Positions 10,886 to 21,511 of a stretch of DNA of 64,000 nt are shown here, piece by piece. The translations under genes and the position numbers were made by a program. Location: NCBI RefSeq assembly GCF_000410875.1, contig NZ_AROI01000027.1, forward strand, positions 1 to 64,000, in the 5' to 3' direction. This stretch comes from Halopseudomonas pelagia CL-AP6. GTDB taxonomy: Bacteria; Pseudomonadota; Gammaproteobacteria; Pseudomonadales; Pseudomonadaceae. Numbering within the stretch: the stretch's first letter is position 1; each line of letters opens with the position of its first letter. The notes below the pieces were generated by a model that saw only the letters and a list, made by a program, of their open reading frames with translations, had not been told where the DNA came from and did not search any database.

Positions 10886-13021
10886 ATGAACCAATCTCTT
10901 TGCCAGTCTTATTACCAGGCCCAGTGGGCTCGTTACAGCGTTACGTTGGATGATCTGGCCGCAGCCGACGAATGCCTGCATGATTTTCTTGATGGTAAGC
11001 CTGCTGGTAAGCACACCAAGGGTGAGCGCGCTGCCGGGCTTATGAGCTTAGGTATTTGGTGGGAGCCTGCCTTATTGCAGCAGTCTAAGGTCGCAAGCCA
11101 AGCCTTGGCTCAAGTGTTATGGGTTATGGATGATATTGACCGCTCTTTGCTTGACCACCTGTCTCGAAATAACCCAGACATACTGCGCTGGGCTATTCGC
11201 TACTCAAAGCTTTTTACCAAAGCCGATTCGCCGGTAATGACACATCTCGGCAAGTCGGTAGAAGGGCACGAGTGGGACGCTTTCCTGAATGCCTGTAATC
11301 GCCTTGTGGAACAGCTTGAGCCCTTTGATCATTGGATAGAAAAAGCCGAGCAGCATTTGAAAACGCTATCGCTGCTCGAGCTGATGTCTTATCTGAGCAT
11401 TCTCGCTTACCCCTCCCTTGAGAGTGCTGAGCAAAATACCCAGCAAAGCTGGACGGTTTACGAACGTATTATTCAGCGCAAGCTGCAACGCTGTAGCGAG
11501 CGGGATTTTCAGCTGACAGAAAAAATACTGGGCAAGTCGCTTAAACGCCATCTCTCGCCGCTACTTTTCTCCGGGGCCGGCTCACCAGAGAAATGCATAG
11601 CCCACCTTGAATTCGTCGCTGTGCTTATTGCCGCGATGAGCGAGCGCCTCGACTATGAGGCGACCATCAATTCCTTTTGTTTTGATAGCGACATGCACTA
11701 TCAAATGGAGCCAGGGCAGCCTGTCATTTTCAGTTCCAGCACCGAGAGCACTAGCCGCTGGAAGCAGACTGAAGAAAAGTCATTGTTACTCTGGAGCTAT
11801 TGGTTGCGTCGCGCGATGGACGATTTTGTCATTACCGGGATGGCTGATGTCACCATAGGCACGCCTGAAAATCATGAAGCAAACCAGTGGGCCTGGATCA
11901 AGGCTGTGCGCAGTCGCCTTGTATTGCAGACCCTTTTTGGCTGCAGCGACAAGATCCTGCTAGCTGATGGCGAAGAGGTGGACTTGCACCAGGCATTGCT
12001 GGCCACTGAACTATCTTCCGCCTTCTTTGTTAAGTCGTATCTGCACGCTTACAAGCGCCACAGGAGCCAAACCGAATCTCCCATTGCAGCGCTGGGACAG
12101 ATGGCATGGGAAGGCTTGCTGGAGGGCGAGAACCGCTTCCCCATGACGTGGTCGGAACTGCCCGCAAAAATAAAGCGAATTCGGGGCTGGACCGTTAGCC
12201 AGTCACGCCAAAAAGGGGATGCAGCGGCGGCAAAAAACATCCTGGAGTTCTGGACCGTCGATCTACGCCAGCTCTCAGCTCAGATCAAGGCAAACCCGTT
12301 AGCTCCCGTCCCCAGGCTCTCCGAGCAGCCGTTCTATAAAATAGGACGGTACAGCTTTCAGTTTCCCTGGATTGCCGGTCAGCAAAACAATCTTGTCGCC
12401 GCCGTTAACTCATTACGCCGCATAGGCGTGCGCAGGCCTGAACTGCGCAGCGAGACTGAGCAGGTTGAGTTTTGCCTGGCGCAAGCATTGCGGCAACGAG
12501 GCTTCAAGGTGATTGTGGGTTACCAGCCCCCGATTCTAGACGGGAACAATGCAGGCGAAATGGACCTTATCTGCCACCTCAATGGCGTGGTGTTACTGCT
12601 CGAAGTGAAGTCAGGGTTCATCCGCTCCTCGCGATACGAAGTATGGTTGCACCGAACCAATACTCTGCGTAAAGCAGCCAGACAGTTGAGGCGGAAACAG
12701 CATGCTTTGCAGCCGCTATTGAATAGCGATCAGACCTTGCGCCGAGACTTGGGTCTGCCTGACGCCAACGCAGGGCTGCCAATCCATGCCTGGGTAGTGG
12801 ACACCTCGATAGAATGCGACGGCGAGCTGCTAGATGGTTTTAGAGTGGTATCGCGCGAGGTGATGGAAGTCGCCCTGAAGGACCAGAAACACTACCTGCA
12901 GCATCTGGACACCGAGAAAGACTCAGAAGTCCAAACACTCTATCCCGAGGGCTTTAGCGCCCCGGCTTTTGTGGATGTGGTCACCAATGAAGCGGTTTGG
13001 CGGGGCCTGCTGCCCAATTAA
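10886..13021 (+). CDS. 711-aa protein with C-terminal PD-(D/E)XK nuclease-like domain, Druantia-linked
   Basis: I do not recognise the N-terminal 500 residues; they are rich in Trp and Leu, without obvious motifs or membrane segments. Near the C-terminus, GEMDLICHLNGVVLLLEVKS gives D560, E573 and K575 on predicted strands, the D-X12-E-X-K spacing of restriction-endonuclease-like folds. A conserved-looking E precedes it (SETEQVEFCLAQAL). The gene is 151 bp downstream of the druE-like gene on the same strand, with a GGAAG site before the ATG, so it may be co-transcribed. Canonical Druantia III is usually given as two genes (druH, druE), so this could be an extra nuclease component, a fused solitary defence gene, or a neighbour by chance. 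Confidence 0.6.
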   Translation: MNQSLCQSYYQAQWARYSVTLDDLAAADECLHDFLDGKPAGKHTKGERAAGLMSLGIWWEPALLQQSKVASQALAQVLWVMDDIDRSLLDHLSRNNPDILRWAIRYSKLFTKADSPVMTHLGKSVEGHEWDAFLNACNRLVEQLEPFDHWIEKAEQHLKTLSLLELMSYLSILAYPSLESAEQNTQQSWTVYERIIQRKLQRCSERDFQLTEKILGKSLKRHLSPLLFSGAGSPEKCIAHLEFVAVLIAAMSERLDYEATINSFCFDSDMHYQMEPGQPVIFSSSTESTSRWKQTEEKSLLLWSYWLRRAMDDFVITGMADVTIGTPENHEANQWAWIKAVRSRLVLQTLFGCSDKILLADGEEVDLHQALLATELSSAFFVKSYLHAYKRHRSQTESPIAALGQMAWEGLLEGENRFPMTWSELPAKIKRIRGWTVSQSRQKGDAAAAKNILEFWTVDLRQLSAQIKANPLAPVPRLSEQPFYKIGRYSFQFPWIAGQQNNLVAAVNSLRRIGVRRPELRSETEQVEFCLAQALRQRGFKVIVGYQPPILDGNNAGEMDLICHLNGVVLLLEVKSGFIRSSRYEVWLHRTNTLRKAARQLRRKQHALQPLLNSDQTLRRDLGLPDANAGLPIHAWVVDTSIECDGELLDGFRVVSREVMEVALKDQKHYLQHLDTEKDSEVQTLYPEGFSAPAFVDVVTNEAVWRGLLPN

Positions 13022-13441
13022 TTGCGACAGCTTGGGTGGGCATGCGACAGGAACCGCCGCAAACAGTGTATAGACTCGCAAGATGTCTAATTGGCTCTTG
13101 GCAGCCGAAGCGGCGCAAGCCACTATGGTGCCACCTCAAGGCTGAATCATACCGATGTTTCGGTCAATGCCTGGAGTAAGTTGCCCAGATTAAATGGTGC
13201 GGGCCTGAATGCATCCCTTCACGAGTTTAGGCAGATCCTTCGGGATGATGCTGGCCGCCAGCAAGCTGGAATTGACATCGGCGGGTAGTAGAATCAGATT
13301 CCTGTTTTCGCAAGCCCCTGAGGTGAGCCAAAGGAAATCGTCAATACGTAGTCTTGAAGCATCGCGGGAGCCGCTTTTGGCTGGAAGAAGGCGTCAAGAG
13401 CAGGGAGATATTCACTCCCCTTTTCCGTCGAACAACCTGCG
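13022..13441. other. 420-bp gap between convergent genes
   Basis: Lies between the converging ends of the 711-aa gene and the GIY-YIG gene. Only overlapping, uncharacteristic frames were seen. I found no terminator hairpin with a U-tract, no repeats and no RNA gene. Confidence 0.4.
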
Positions 13442-14794
13442 TCATTTTTCCAGCAGATCATCGACTATGGCGAAGGATTCGGCCAATTTTTGGGGAGTCT
13501 TGCCGTCACGAGTTCCTAAGGAAATCCTGCCTTGCAAGCTGCGAAAAGCCTTGTGCATGTCTGTTGGATTGCTGCCCAACCAGTAAGCGCGGTCCGGATA
13601 CTTGAGCAAGGCTTTGTGGCAAGCCTCAACAAAAGTCTTTTGGTTAGCATAAGTTTTCGTGCGTGTACCCTTGCTTATCGTCCATTCGCTACAATGTTTT
13701 TTGCGTGAAATCGGGTGCACGGGGATGACCTTATAGCTGTCTGGCCTGGTGGCTAAGCCTATGGCGATCAGCAACTCATCGTTGCTGGGGTTGTCGCCGA
13801 GTTTTCTCAACCTAGCCTTAATGCCTGAAAAACTGTGACCCGTTCGGCTATAGGTCCTCGCCACAAAATTTATGCCGCCTGTGATCTCTTGACCATCGGG
13901 CAGAATCACCCTTATTGGTTTGCTTCGGTCCTGTGGAGTAAGTAAATGTTTATCGATTTCCCGTGGTGTCATTAAGTGTATTTGCGGCGCGATTTGCGCT
14001 AAACGGGAGCGCCCGGTCGAAGGCTTAACATTCAGTTCCTTGAAGTGCTCAATCTGGGAGACTCGTTTGTTAGGGTTGGACAGGCTGGGCAGTTTAATGT
14101 TGGTCGCCACCCCGTCCGCGTCCAGCTGACATCGTCGTTTTCGCCGCTGACGGCTTGACCGCGCCGTATCAATCAGCCGGCCCGAGGCTTTGGCCTCTCG
14201 ACTTAAATTCGTCGTGCGCCCATCGTCGCGGGGCTTGATACCCAGTGCTTCAACTAGGCTGTATTTGGATTCCGGCTTGTCCTCCTGCCCCCGCACCCTC
14301 ATCTTGGCTCTGTTGGTGAAACGAGTAATTTCTTCCGGGTCTTCAACTCCGTTGGCTATGGCGACAGTCTTGGCGGCGGCAGTAAAACTAATGAATTTTC
14401 GCAACCGACCACCAAGGAAAATCTCGCAAGGCGCTGAGTTCGAAGGTCCGCCGACGCTACTGCCACCTCGCATAATATTGAATCCCCTTGGCGCCATTGT
14501 CTTTAAAGTATCGATCCAGTAACCCTCGCCATCACGCATCTCCTCTAAGGTGGCATATTCCTTCAGCAGCTCGATCACGAACCAATCTTCGGGGGGCTCA
14601 GCGGGAAAATTTTGCAGGTGGTCACGGATGGCATAGCCCAAAGTAAAGGGCGAAATCCCTCTGGGCTTTCCACGGCTGCTCTCGTTGATGTGAGCTTTCA
14701 GTCGATCCTGCAGCCTGCGCTGGGTCAAGCCGACATAACTTTTGTTATTTCCTAGCGGCTTGCGATAGGTGATTTTGTAAATCAAGAAGCTCAC
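13442..14794 (-). CDS. GIY-YIG nuclease-domain protein with repeated DNA-binding-like modules
   Basis: 450 aa. The N-terminus (IYKITYR...SYVGLTQRRLQDRLKAH, residues 5-35) is a GIY-YIG fold with the catalytic Arg and Tyr region; a later acidic stretch EEMRDGEGYWI fits the rest of the domain. The remainder is basic and contains short segments resembling NUMOD-type modules of homing endonucleases, such as ITGGINFVARTYSRTGHSFSGIKARL and KTYANQKTFVEACHKAL. This suggests a site-directed nuclease, possibly a homing or defence enzyme. It stands alone between the Druantia-like locus and the restriction operon, with no partner gene. Function beyond DNA cleavage is inference. Confidence 0.65.
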   Translation of the reverse strand: MSFLIYKITYRKPLGNNKSYVGLTQRRLQDRLKAHINESSRGKPRGISPFTLGYAIRDHLQNFPAEPPEDWFVIELLKEYATLEEMRDGEGYWIDTLKTMAPRGFNIMRGGSSVGGPSNSAPCEIFLGGRLRKFISFTAAAKTVAIANGVEDPEEITRFTNRAKMRVRGQEDKPESKYSLVEALGIKPRDDGRTTNLSREAKASGRLIDTARSSRQRRKRRCQLDADGVATNIKLPSLSNPNKRVSQIEHFKELNVKPSTGRSRLAQIAPQIHLMTPREIDKHLLTPQDRSKPIRVILPDGQEITGGINFVARTYSRTGHSFSGIKARLRKLGDNPSNDELLIAIGLATRPDSYKVIPVHPISRKKHCSEWTISKGTRTKTYANQKTFVEACHKALLKYPDRAYWLGSNPTDMHKAFRSLQGRISLGTRDGKTPQKLAESFAIVDDLLEK

Positions 14795-14933
14795 GAAGCG
14801 TCCTTGGTAATCTTTAGACGCCGAAGTCTATAGCTTCTGGGCGCGGAGTTCATAGTATCCGTGCCGACGTGGTAGAACCCGTATCATTAGTAGGAGATTG
14901 TGACCTGGATGGTATGGCAAAGCTGTGGATGGC

Positions 14934-17900
14934 TCAAACGGTCCCACCCACTCCCTTGAACTTCTCAACAAAGGCAGCAATTTGTTGGAAAACTCGCTGC
15001 TTTCGCGACAGATACTGCGGGTTTAGTGGGCTCATCTTCGGCAGAATGCTGTTCAATTCGGTGCCGCTATCGCTGGCGAACTCACGCCGCAGCGCGTTGC
15101 TGATATAGCGCCTGGCGTCTTCGGCGTTCAGGCCCTCGGTATCGATCAATGCCTGTGCCTCGCGCTGTTGCTCGCTCCGTGCATAGGTGAAAAAAGCCTC
15201 AATCACGCTGGCCTTATCGGGGATCTCGTCGAGTTCTGCCTGGTTGATAAAGTCCACCACCAGGCTTTCCTTGGCGCGATTGCCCAGGCTGGCGCGCAGC
15301 AGGCGGCGTACTTCATCAATCAGGTCGGCCTTGTTCTTGGTCTTTGTGTTGTGCTCAAAAATCAGTTCAAGGATGTAATCCAGGTTGATTTCCTGGGACT
15401 TGAGCAGGTCTACCTCAAACACCACGTCATCCCAGTCGATGCTGGACTGGTCTTTGTCGTTGGCGGCCTTTTCCCGACGCAGCCAGTCGCGAATGTCGTT
15501 ATAGGTGGACTTGTAATCCTGAATCCGGCGCTCTGCTGGTAGGCGGATAGTTTGCAGGGTGGCGAGGTCTTCATCACTCAGATGACGCTGTGCCTTGAAT
15601 GCTTCCAGCGCTTGTGGGTCTTCCTTGTCGACCTTTTGCAGGGCTTTCAGGTGGACAAACTCATCGTAGTTCTGCAGAATATTTTCTACTCGCAGGTACT
15701 CGCCAAAGAGCTTGGCAAAGTCCTTCTTGTCCTTCTCTTTGACGATGTCATCTGGCTGGGGGTAGCGCTGCTCCAGCTCCGAGACCACCGCCATAAAGCC
15801 GCGTTGCGCCTCACCGGTGACGATATCGGTGAAGCCTTCCATGTACTCCTTGTAGCTTTTCTCCAGCACCACATTCTTGGTGTTCTTGTCGCCAAACAGG
15901 GTGATGGCATCAACCGTGGCTTTCTCCAGATCACGAAAGGTAATGATATTGCCAAAGGTCTTGGTCGCATCATAAATGCGGTTGGTGCGCGAGTAGGCCT
16001 GAATCAGGCCGTGAAAGCGCAGGTTCTTATCGACGAACAGGGTATTGAGCCGGGGCGCATCAAAACCGGTCAGGAACATACCCACCACAATGAGTAGGTC
16101 AATGTCTCCGGACTGCACGCGCTTGGCCAGGTCACGGTAATAGTTCTGAAACCCATTGCTGTCGACGCTGAAACTGGTCTTGAAAAAGCTGTTGTAGTCG
16201 GCGATAGCCGCGCTGAGAAACTCCTTGGCGCTGCTGTGCATGGCCGATACATCGAAGCTCTCATCCAGAATATCGCCCACCGCATCCTGTTCTTCGTTAG
16301 CTGCGAAGGAAAAGATTGTGGCAATCTTCAGCGGCTTGTCATGGCCTGCCTGCAGCTGGTTCAGTGACTCGTAATAGAACTTGGCAGCGTCCACGCTGCT
16401 GACCGCAAACATGGCGTTGAAACCGGCCCCACCAGGTTGCAGGCGATGTGTCTTTTGCCGGTAGTGATTAAGGATATATTGGGATATCTCGCGAATACGT
16501 TCCGGGTGCAACAGAGCCTGACGGTTTTCCGCTGCGCTGAGCTTCTTTTCATCCTGCTCGGTTTCCAGAGCTTTGAACTGCGGGCGCACGTCGTTGTAGT
16601 CGACCTTGAATTTCAGCACCTTTTCGTCGCGGATGGCATCGGTAATCACGTAGGAATGGAGTTCGCGGCCAAACACGCTAGCGGTAGTTTCTGCGCCCAG
16701 CGCGTTCTGCGGGAAGATTGGCGTGCCGGTGAAGCCGAACTGGTAGAAGCGCTTAAACTTTTTCTTCAGGTTCTTCTGTGCCTCGCCAAACTGGCTGCGG
16801 TGGCACTCATCGAAGATAAACACCACCTGCTTGCGGTAGATCGGCAGGTCGGCTTCGCTCTTCATCAGGTTGTTGAGTTTCTGGATGGTGGTGACGACGA
16901 TCTTGTTATCGTCCTTGTCCAGGTTGCGCTTCAAACCCGCAGTGCTGTCCGAGCCGTTGACGCTGTCCGGCGAAAAGCGCTGGTACTCCTTCATGGTCTG
17001 GTAGTCCAGGTCCTTCCGGTCCACCACAAAGAATACCTTGTCGATAAAATCAAGCTCAGTGGCCAGCCGGGCTGCCTTGAAGCTGGTCAGAGTCTTGCCG
17101 GAGCCTGTGGTATGCCAGATAAAACCGCCACTCTCAGGCTTGCTCCAGGTTTTGGCGGCATGGGCGCTGTTGACCTTCCACAGAATGCGCTCGGTGGCGG
17201 CGATTTGGTAGGGCCGCATCACCAGCAGGGTATTAGTGACATCGAACACCGAGTACTTCAGCAGCACTTCCAACAGCGTACTTTTCTGAAAGAAGGTCGC
17301 GGTGAAATCCTTCAGGTCCTTGATCAGGCTGTTATCCGATTTCGCCCAATGCATGCTGAAGTCAAAGCTGTTCTTGTTGCGCTGGGTGGTATTGGCAAAG
17401 TAGCGGGTGTCGGTGCCGTTAGAAATCACAAATAATTGCAGGTACTTGAACAGGGAATAGTCACTGTTGAAGCTCTCCTTGCTGTAGCGGTGCACTTGGT
17501 TGAAGGCCTCGCGAATCGCCACGCCACGGCGTTTCAGCTCGACCTGCACCAGCGGCAGGCCATTTACCAGAATGGTCACATCGTAACGGTTGGCATGGCT
17601 GCCGGTCTGCTCGAACTGTTTGATTACCTGTACCTTGTTGCGCGCCAGGTTGGTCTTGTCCAGCAGGTAGATGTTCTGGATGCGGCCATCATCAAAGGTA
17701 AAGTCATTGATATAGTCGTCGTGCACCTTGCGGGTCTTGTCGATGATGCTCTCGCTGGGCCGGTCGAGGTAGGTTTCGACAAAGCGCCGCCACTCGCCCT
17801 CGGTAAAGTCCACCCGGTTCAGGCTTTGCAGTTGGATGCGCACATTGGCCAGCAGGGCGTCAGGAGTGTTCAGGGCAGGCAGGTACTCATAGCCCTGGTT

Positions 17901-18032
17901 TTGCAGATCCTGAACGAATTCGCGCTCCAGGTCGCCTTCGCTCTGGTAGCCCTCGGCGACTTGCCATTGCTTGGTGTATTTATCCAACACAATAAAGTTG
18001 TTGGACTCGGCAATGGCCTTGTACTCAATCAT
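14934..18032 (-). CDS. hsdR: Type I restriction enzyme R subunit (type IC, EcoR124I-like)
   Basis: About 1032 aa, the usual size for HsdR. From the ATG at 18032 the nuclease triad falls at D151, E165 and K167 (RYDVTILV...VQVELKRRG). To my knowledge these are also the EcoR124I positions. Walker A TTGSGKT is at 308-314, and a DEAD-like motif reads DECHRSQFG. HsdR translocates DNA and cuts it at a distance from unmodified sites, as a complex with HsdM2S. I chose the second ATG because AAAGG lies about 9 nt upstream of it but directly abuts the first (18041). It overlaps the rhuM-like stop by 8 nt and is the last gene of the operon. Confidence 0.93.
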   Translation of the reverse strand: MIEYKAIAESNNFIVLDKYTKQWQVAEGYQSEGDLEREFVQDLQNQGYEYLPALNTPDALLANVRIQLQSLNRVDFTEGEWRRFVETYLDRPSESIIDKTRKVHDDYINDFTFDDGRIQNIYLLDKTNLARNKVQVIKQFEQTGSHANRYDVTILVNGLPLVQVELKRRGVAIREAFNQVHRYSKESFNSDYSLFKYLQLFVISNGTDTRYFANTTQRNKNSFDFSMHWAKSDNSLIKDLKDFTATFFQKSTLLEVLLKYSVFDVTNTLLVMRPYQIAATERILWKVNSAHAAKTWSKPESGGFIWHTTGSGKTLTSFKAARLATELDFIDKVFFVVDRKDLDYQTMKEYQRFSPDSVNGSDSTAGLKRNLDKDDNKIVVTTIQKLNNLMKSEADLPIYRKQVVFIFDECHRSQFGEAQKNLKKKFKRFYQFGFTGTPIFPQNALGAETTASVFGRELHSYVITDAIRDEKVLKFKVDYNDVRPQFKALETEQDEKKLSAAENRQALLHPERIREISQYILNHYRQKTHRLQPGGAGFNAMFAVSSVDAAKFYYESLNQLQAGHDKPLKIATIFSFAANEEQDAVGDILDESFDVSAMHSSAKEFLSAAIADYNSFFKTSFSVDSNGFQNYYRDLAKRVQSGDIDLLIVVGMFLTGFDAPRLNTLFVDKNLRFHGLIQAYSRTNRIYDATKTFGNIITFRDLEKATVDAITLFGDKNTKNVVLEKSYKEYMEGFTDIVTGEAQRGFMAVVSELEQRYPQPDDIVKEKDKKDFAKLFGEYLRVENILQNYDEFVHLKALQKVDKEDPQALEAFKAQRHLSDEDLATLQTIRLPAERRIQDYKSTYNDIRDWLRREKAANDKDQSSIDWDDVVFEVDLLKSQEINLDYILELIFEHNTKTKNKADLIDEVRRLLRASLGNRAKESLVVDFINQAELDEIPDKASVIEAFFTYARSEQQREAQALIDTEGLNAEDARRYISNALRREFASDSGTELNSILPKMSPLNPQYLSRKQRVFQQIAAFVEKFKGVGGTV

Positions 18033-19056
18033 GGTGCGCATCCTTTGCTTGCAGCAGTCGTTTCACCTCTCGGTCGAAGTCGGACTCGATGGGTTGCTGC
18101 CGGTTGAATTTCTCATATTCAGCCAGGGCCTTCTGGTCGGCCTGTTTTCGGCTAATACTGCCGTAACCCTCCAGAATGCGGTACTCATTGAAGGCTAAAA
18201 ACTTGTTCACGCTCTCGGCGAAGCTTTCCATGGTGAAGGTGTTGCGCCGCTCGATAATACCTTCGATATAGTCAAAGAAGGCCGACACTGCTCGCTCCAA
18301 CTGCTTGATTTCGGTTTCGCTGAGGTAATTCTTCGCCACCGTGGAATCCGACTTCAGCACCCGGCCCGCTGGCGCGTTCTTGTAGGTGCTCATGCCCATC
18401 AGCGGTTTGCTGGAATCGGCTTTCAGCGCAATGATTTCTGCGGCTGTATGGCCGGTAATCGCGTAATGAAATTTGTCCTGCACGTGGGCATAGAAAAGCT
18501 GGGTGGTTTTCGATTTGGGGTCATAGTCGATGCTGCACTCGGAAAAGATGTCGGTGATCTGCTGGTAGACACGCCGCTCGCTGGCGCGGATGGAGCGCAC
18601 CCGTTCCAGCAGCTCACGGAAATAATCCTTGCCAAAGAAACGGCCATTTTTCAGGCGCTCATCATCCATGGCAAAGCCCTTGATGATGTATTCCTTGATC
18701 AGCTGAGTGGCCCAGATGCGAAACTGTGTGGCCTGGCTGGAGTTGACCCGGTAGCCGACAGAGATCACCGCATCGAGGTTGTAGTACTCGAGCTTTCGCC
18801 TGACGCTGCGCTCCCCTTCCTGCCGAAGTGTTTCCAAAACGGAAACAGTTGCCTCACGCTGCAACTCATTGGAATCAAATATGTTTTCCAGATGCTTGGA
18901 AATAGCCGGTACGCCTACCCCAAACAACTCGGCCATACGCTTCTGAGTCAGCCAGATGGTCTCATTACTGAGCAATACCTCTACCTTTATATCTCCATTG
19001 GGCGCGGTGTAGAGCAGGAACTCGGTGGTTTGATCTTGCAGGCTCAAGTTGGGCAT
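18025..19056 (-). CDS. rhuM: RhuM-family protein
   Basis: 343 aa, matching the RhuM family first named in a Salmonella pathogenicity island. An N-terminal winged-helix-like segment ([23 protein letters not shown], with a following RREG-type stretch) suggests DNA binding. The C-terminal part resembles Fic/DOC-like segments (HAAEI style: [27 protein letters not shown]) but lacks a clear HPFx(D/E)GNGR motif. The biochemical role of the family is unknown to me. RhuM genes are often found inside type I restriction operons. Here the gene is placed between prrC and hsdR, 9 nt after prrC and overlapping hsdR, with a good AAGGAAG site. Confidence 0.8.
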   Translation of the reverse strand: MPNLSLQDQTTEFLLYTAPNGDIKVEVLLSNETIWLTQKRMAELFGVGVPAISKHLENIFDSNELQREATVSVLETLRQEGERSVRRKLEYYNLDAVISVGYRVNSSQATQFRIWATQLIKEYIIKGFAMDDERLKNGRFFGKDYFRELLERVRSIRASERRVYQQITDIFSECSIDYDPKSKTTQLFYAHVQDKFHYAITGHTAAEIIALKADSSKPLMGMSTYKNAPAGRVLKSDSTVAKNYLSETEIKQLERAVSAFFDYIEGIIERRNTFTMESFAESVNKFLAFNEYRILEGYGSISRKQADQKALAEYEKFNRQQPIESDFDREVKRLLQAKDAHHD

Positions 19057-19065
19057 AGGGCTTCC

Positions 19066-20283
19066 TTATGTCTCTGCGACGTTATTCGTGGCAGGTCCTT
19101 CTTGCTGCCAATAGCCGTAATTACTTACTAGGTGCTTCAGTAGAAAGTCTACCGTATTCTTTTCAGGCCCACTGGGCTCGGCGACAACTTCATTCGACAA
19201 TGTTGAATGACTGGTAAATTGAATAACGCGATTTAAATAAGCCTGCTTGTCACCGGGCAAGAGTTCTGACCATTTCGGATAGCCCAAGAAACTCGCCGTT
19301 TTTTCATACAGGTTACGCAAAAGCGTGAAATGGTACCTCTGCACAGTGTTTTCAGCGATAGCTTTTTCCAGTGTCTGTTTCAAATACAAGTGGTAAGAGA
19401 AACTCTTATTGGAATCGCCGTGCTTATCCAAGAGTGCAAAAGTGCCATCCTCGAATCGCTCCAACAGAAAACAGGCCTTGCTGTTTAGCTCGTTGTATAG
19501 CACGTTATAAAAAAGCGGGCTGTGGGTGGTGATAATAAATTTCAATTTAGAGTTGCTGGACTTGATCAGCCCCGCCAAGTTGACGGCCAACTCGATCAGG
19601 TGATTATCATCCAATGAACTGACGGGGTCATCAATAAACACGTATTCCAGCTGGTCAAACTGCCTGGTCTCACGATTCTCTGGCTCTGCGACATTGAGGA
19701 TGGTGATCACCTGATCCAGCAGCGTGTAGAAAACACTCCAGATAAAATTACTTTCTTCCCCTTTGGATACTTTTAGGGGTTCTGTGCCTTTGTCATCACC
19801 TCGCTCTAGCGTAAAGGTCACCTCTGCAAAGTCTTCACTGAAATGCGGAGTTAACTTGTCATTGGCGAAGTGTTGGAAGTACTTGACGATATTCGTATCT
19901 TGCCCCAGATCCTTCAGCAAGGTGAGCAACCAGTCAGTATAAGTGTTTGGCTGAATTTTCAGCCTAGGGGTGGTATCGGCGTCTAAGTCGTTATCCCAAT
20001 AAAAGAGATCTTCGGTGAAGGCGTTGTAGTACAGCATTTTTTCCCGTGGCGATATGGCTTCGCCATCTTCGCCATTGCCTTTAGGTGCAACCAGTTGCTT
20101 GAATTCGCGAGAAAGACGAGTTTTGCCTGTGCCATTGAACGCATAAATCAGCTGTACTTTGGGAACAGGCTTAGATTCCTCTACTTCCTTTGGAGGTATT
20201 TTCGTTTTTTCTTCGGTAATCGTTTTTTTTGCAACCCGCGGGGCATTGAGTTGCTCAGCAATCTCTTTCAATGTCTGGCTCAT
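19066..20283 (-). CDS. prrC: PrrC-type anticodon nuclease
   Basis: 405 aa from the ATG at 20283 ([12 protein letters not shown], which matches the PrrC N-terminus); an upstream in-frame ATG at 20304 would add 7 residues. PrrC cleaves tRNA-Lys at the anticodon once phage proteins disturb the linked type IC restriction enzyme, which otherwise keeps it silent. The N-terminal half is an ABC-type ATPase: Walker A AFNGTGKT (about 48-55), signature region [10 protein letters not shown], Walker [14 protein letters not shown], and a switch His in TTHSP. The C-terminal half keeps the ribonuclease triad as R323 (LLRNLYE), E327 and H359 (FTSHST). Spacing R+4=E and E+32=H is the same as R320/E324/H356 of E. 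coli PrrC. The ATG follows the hsdS stop by one base, so translation is coupled, as in the prr locus. Confidence 0.93.
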   Translation of the reverse strand: MSQTLKEIAEQLNAPRVAKKTITEEKTKIPPKEVEESKPVPKVQLIYAFNGTGKTRLSREFKQLVAPKGNGEDGEAISPREKMLYYNAFTEDLFYWDNDLDADTTPRLKIQPNTYTDWLLTLLKDLGQDTNIVKYFQHFANDKLTPHFSEDFAEVTFTLERGDDKGTEPLKVSKGEESNFIWSVFYTLLDQVITILNVAEPENRETRQFDQLEYVFIDDPVSSLDDNHLIELAVNLAGLIKSSNSKLKFIITTHSPLFYNVLYNELNSKACFLLERFEDGTFALLDKHGDSNKSFSYHLYLKQTLEKAIAENTVQRYHFTLLRNLYEKTASFLGYPKWSELLPGDKQAYLNRVIQFTSHSTLSNEVVAEPSGPEKNTVDFLLKHLVSNYGYWQQEGPATNNVAET

Positions 20284-20284
20284 A

Positions 20285-21511
20285 TCAGGCTGCCGCCTCG
20301 TCATCCGGCTTGGGGAAGCTCAGCAGCCGGTCGCGGTAGTATTCGTATTGCTGCTGGCGCAGAGCGATTTCGCGGGGCAGGCCTTCGCTGATGGAGTGGG
20401 TCAGGGCGTCGAATTTATCGAGGATGGCAACGATGCGGGCTTGTTCCTCAAGCGATCTTTTAGGATCGTCAGCGTAGGGAACGGGAAACTTAAAGCCCTT
20501 AATGATGCTTGAATTAAGATCACCTCTAGCTCCCTGCCCAAGCGCCTTGATGTTTTCATAGTTATAACTTACCCAGTGAAAAACATAGCGATACAACGCC
20601 TTCGTACTGTCAATTTCCAAGCAACCGCAGTGCTGGTTAGTCGTTAAAGGTATCTTGTTAATTGCGGACCGACCTGCCGTCGCACCGGATATTGCAACAA
20701 TCACACAATTTTTCGGTATCCATTTTGCAGATGAGTTTTTCAATGCTGACTGAGTTATTTTTACATCTGTGGTCTCAATATCGGCAAACTTGACTTCTTG
20801 GGTTCTCAGCCAAGGAATCTCGCCGCCATCGTAATACTCTGGGTTGCCGGCAGTTGGCGTCCCACCTGAGTACCATTTTTTAGTAACGTCCCCCAACGTC
20901 TTCCACTCCACTTTCCCTTCTTCAAAGCTCAACAACTTGTCGCGATAGTAGTGGTATTGTTTTTTGCGGGCGGTAAGCTCGGCGGTAAGCTCGGCGGTAT
21001 AGGCGGAAAATACGTCCAGAATGCGGACGATTTCGGCCTGGATCTCAAGGGATTTGTTGGGGTTTTCGGGGCAGGGGATTGGGATTCTCACATCCTTCAG
21101 CATAGGCTTTGTAAGCTGAGGAATGCCGGCCGGTGGGACTTTGTAACCATTTTCAATGGTTTTCATAAAGTAGTAGCCGTACTTTAAGTTCAATCCAGCC
21201 TTCGGTGTTAATGCTAGCAATCGAACTATGGGAAAAAACGGCTTGACCACAAAGTTTGTCCAGCCAATTGTACCTCTGGCGGAAATCGTCAGACTTGGGT
21301 TTTGAATTTTTGGTTTCTCAGTCCAGCCATACAGAGCTTTATTGCCAATTCCGTTGGATAAAATCGGAACCTTAAAGCGATCAGTCTCGACTTCAGAAAA
21401 TGACTCTTTGGGCACATCTCCGCCTGCGAAAATATCAAAGACTGAACCCAGTAGCTTCCACTCCACCTCAACCCCATCCAGCAACCTCTCCATAAAAATC
21501 ACGCTGCTCAT
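20285..21511 (-). CDS. hsdS: Type I restriction specificity subunit
   Basis: 408 aa with two target-recognition domains and two conserved helical spacers, ending ...[16 protein letters not shown] and ...[17 protein letters not shown]. The first spacer contains [10 protein letters not shown], an exact tandem duplication of the tetrapeptide TAEL (DNA repeat at 20972-20995). In EcoR124I and its R124/3 variant two versus three TAEL copies set the length of the non-specific gap in the recognition site. This copy number therefore predicts the shorter, EcoR124I-type gap. Start ATG overlaps the hsdM stop by 4 nt (ATGA). Confidence 0.93.
   Translation of the reverse strand: MSSVIFMERLLDGVEVEWKLLGSVFDIFAGGDVPKESFSEVETDRFKVPILSNGIGNKALYGWTEKPKIQNPSLTISARGTIGWTNFVVKPFFPIVRLLALTPKAGLNLKYGYYFMKTIENGYKVPPAGIPQLTKPMLKDVRIPIPCPENPNKSLEIQAEIVRILDVFSAYTAELTAELTARKKQYHYYRDKLLSFEEGKVEWKTLGDVTKKWYSGGTPTAGNPEYYDGGEIPWLRTQEVKFADIETTDVKITQSALKNSSAKWIPKNCVIVAISGATAGRSAINKIPLTTNQHCGCLEIDSTKALYRYVFHWVSYNYENIKALGQGARGDLNSSIIKGFKFPVPYADDPKRSLEEQARIVAILDKFDALTHSISEGLPREIALRQQQYEYYRDRLLSFPKPDDEAAA
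20972..20995 (-). repeat. 12-bp tandem repeat coding TAEL-TAEL in hsdS
   Basis: The plus-strand unit GGTAAGCTCGGC occurs at 20972-20983 and exactly again at 20984-20995, followed by a partial GGTA. It encodes (TAEL)2 in the central spacer of HsdS. Slippage or recombination here would add or remove four residues and shift the spacing of the two DNA half-sites recognised. Confidence 0.85.

Noticed and set aside
15168..18107. Long plus-strand open frames opposite hsdR (up to 332 codons)
   Set aside because: They are antisense shadows of the well-supported hsdR and have no independent motifs.
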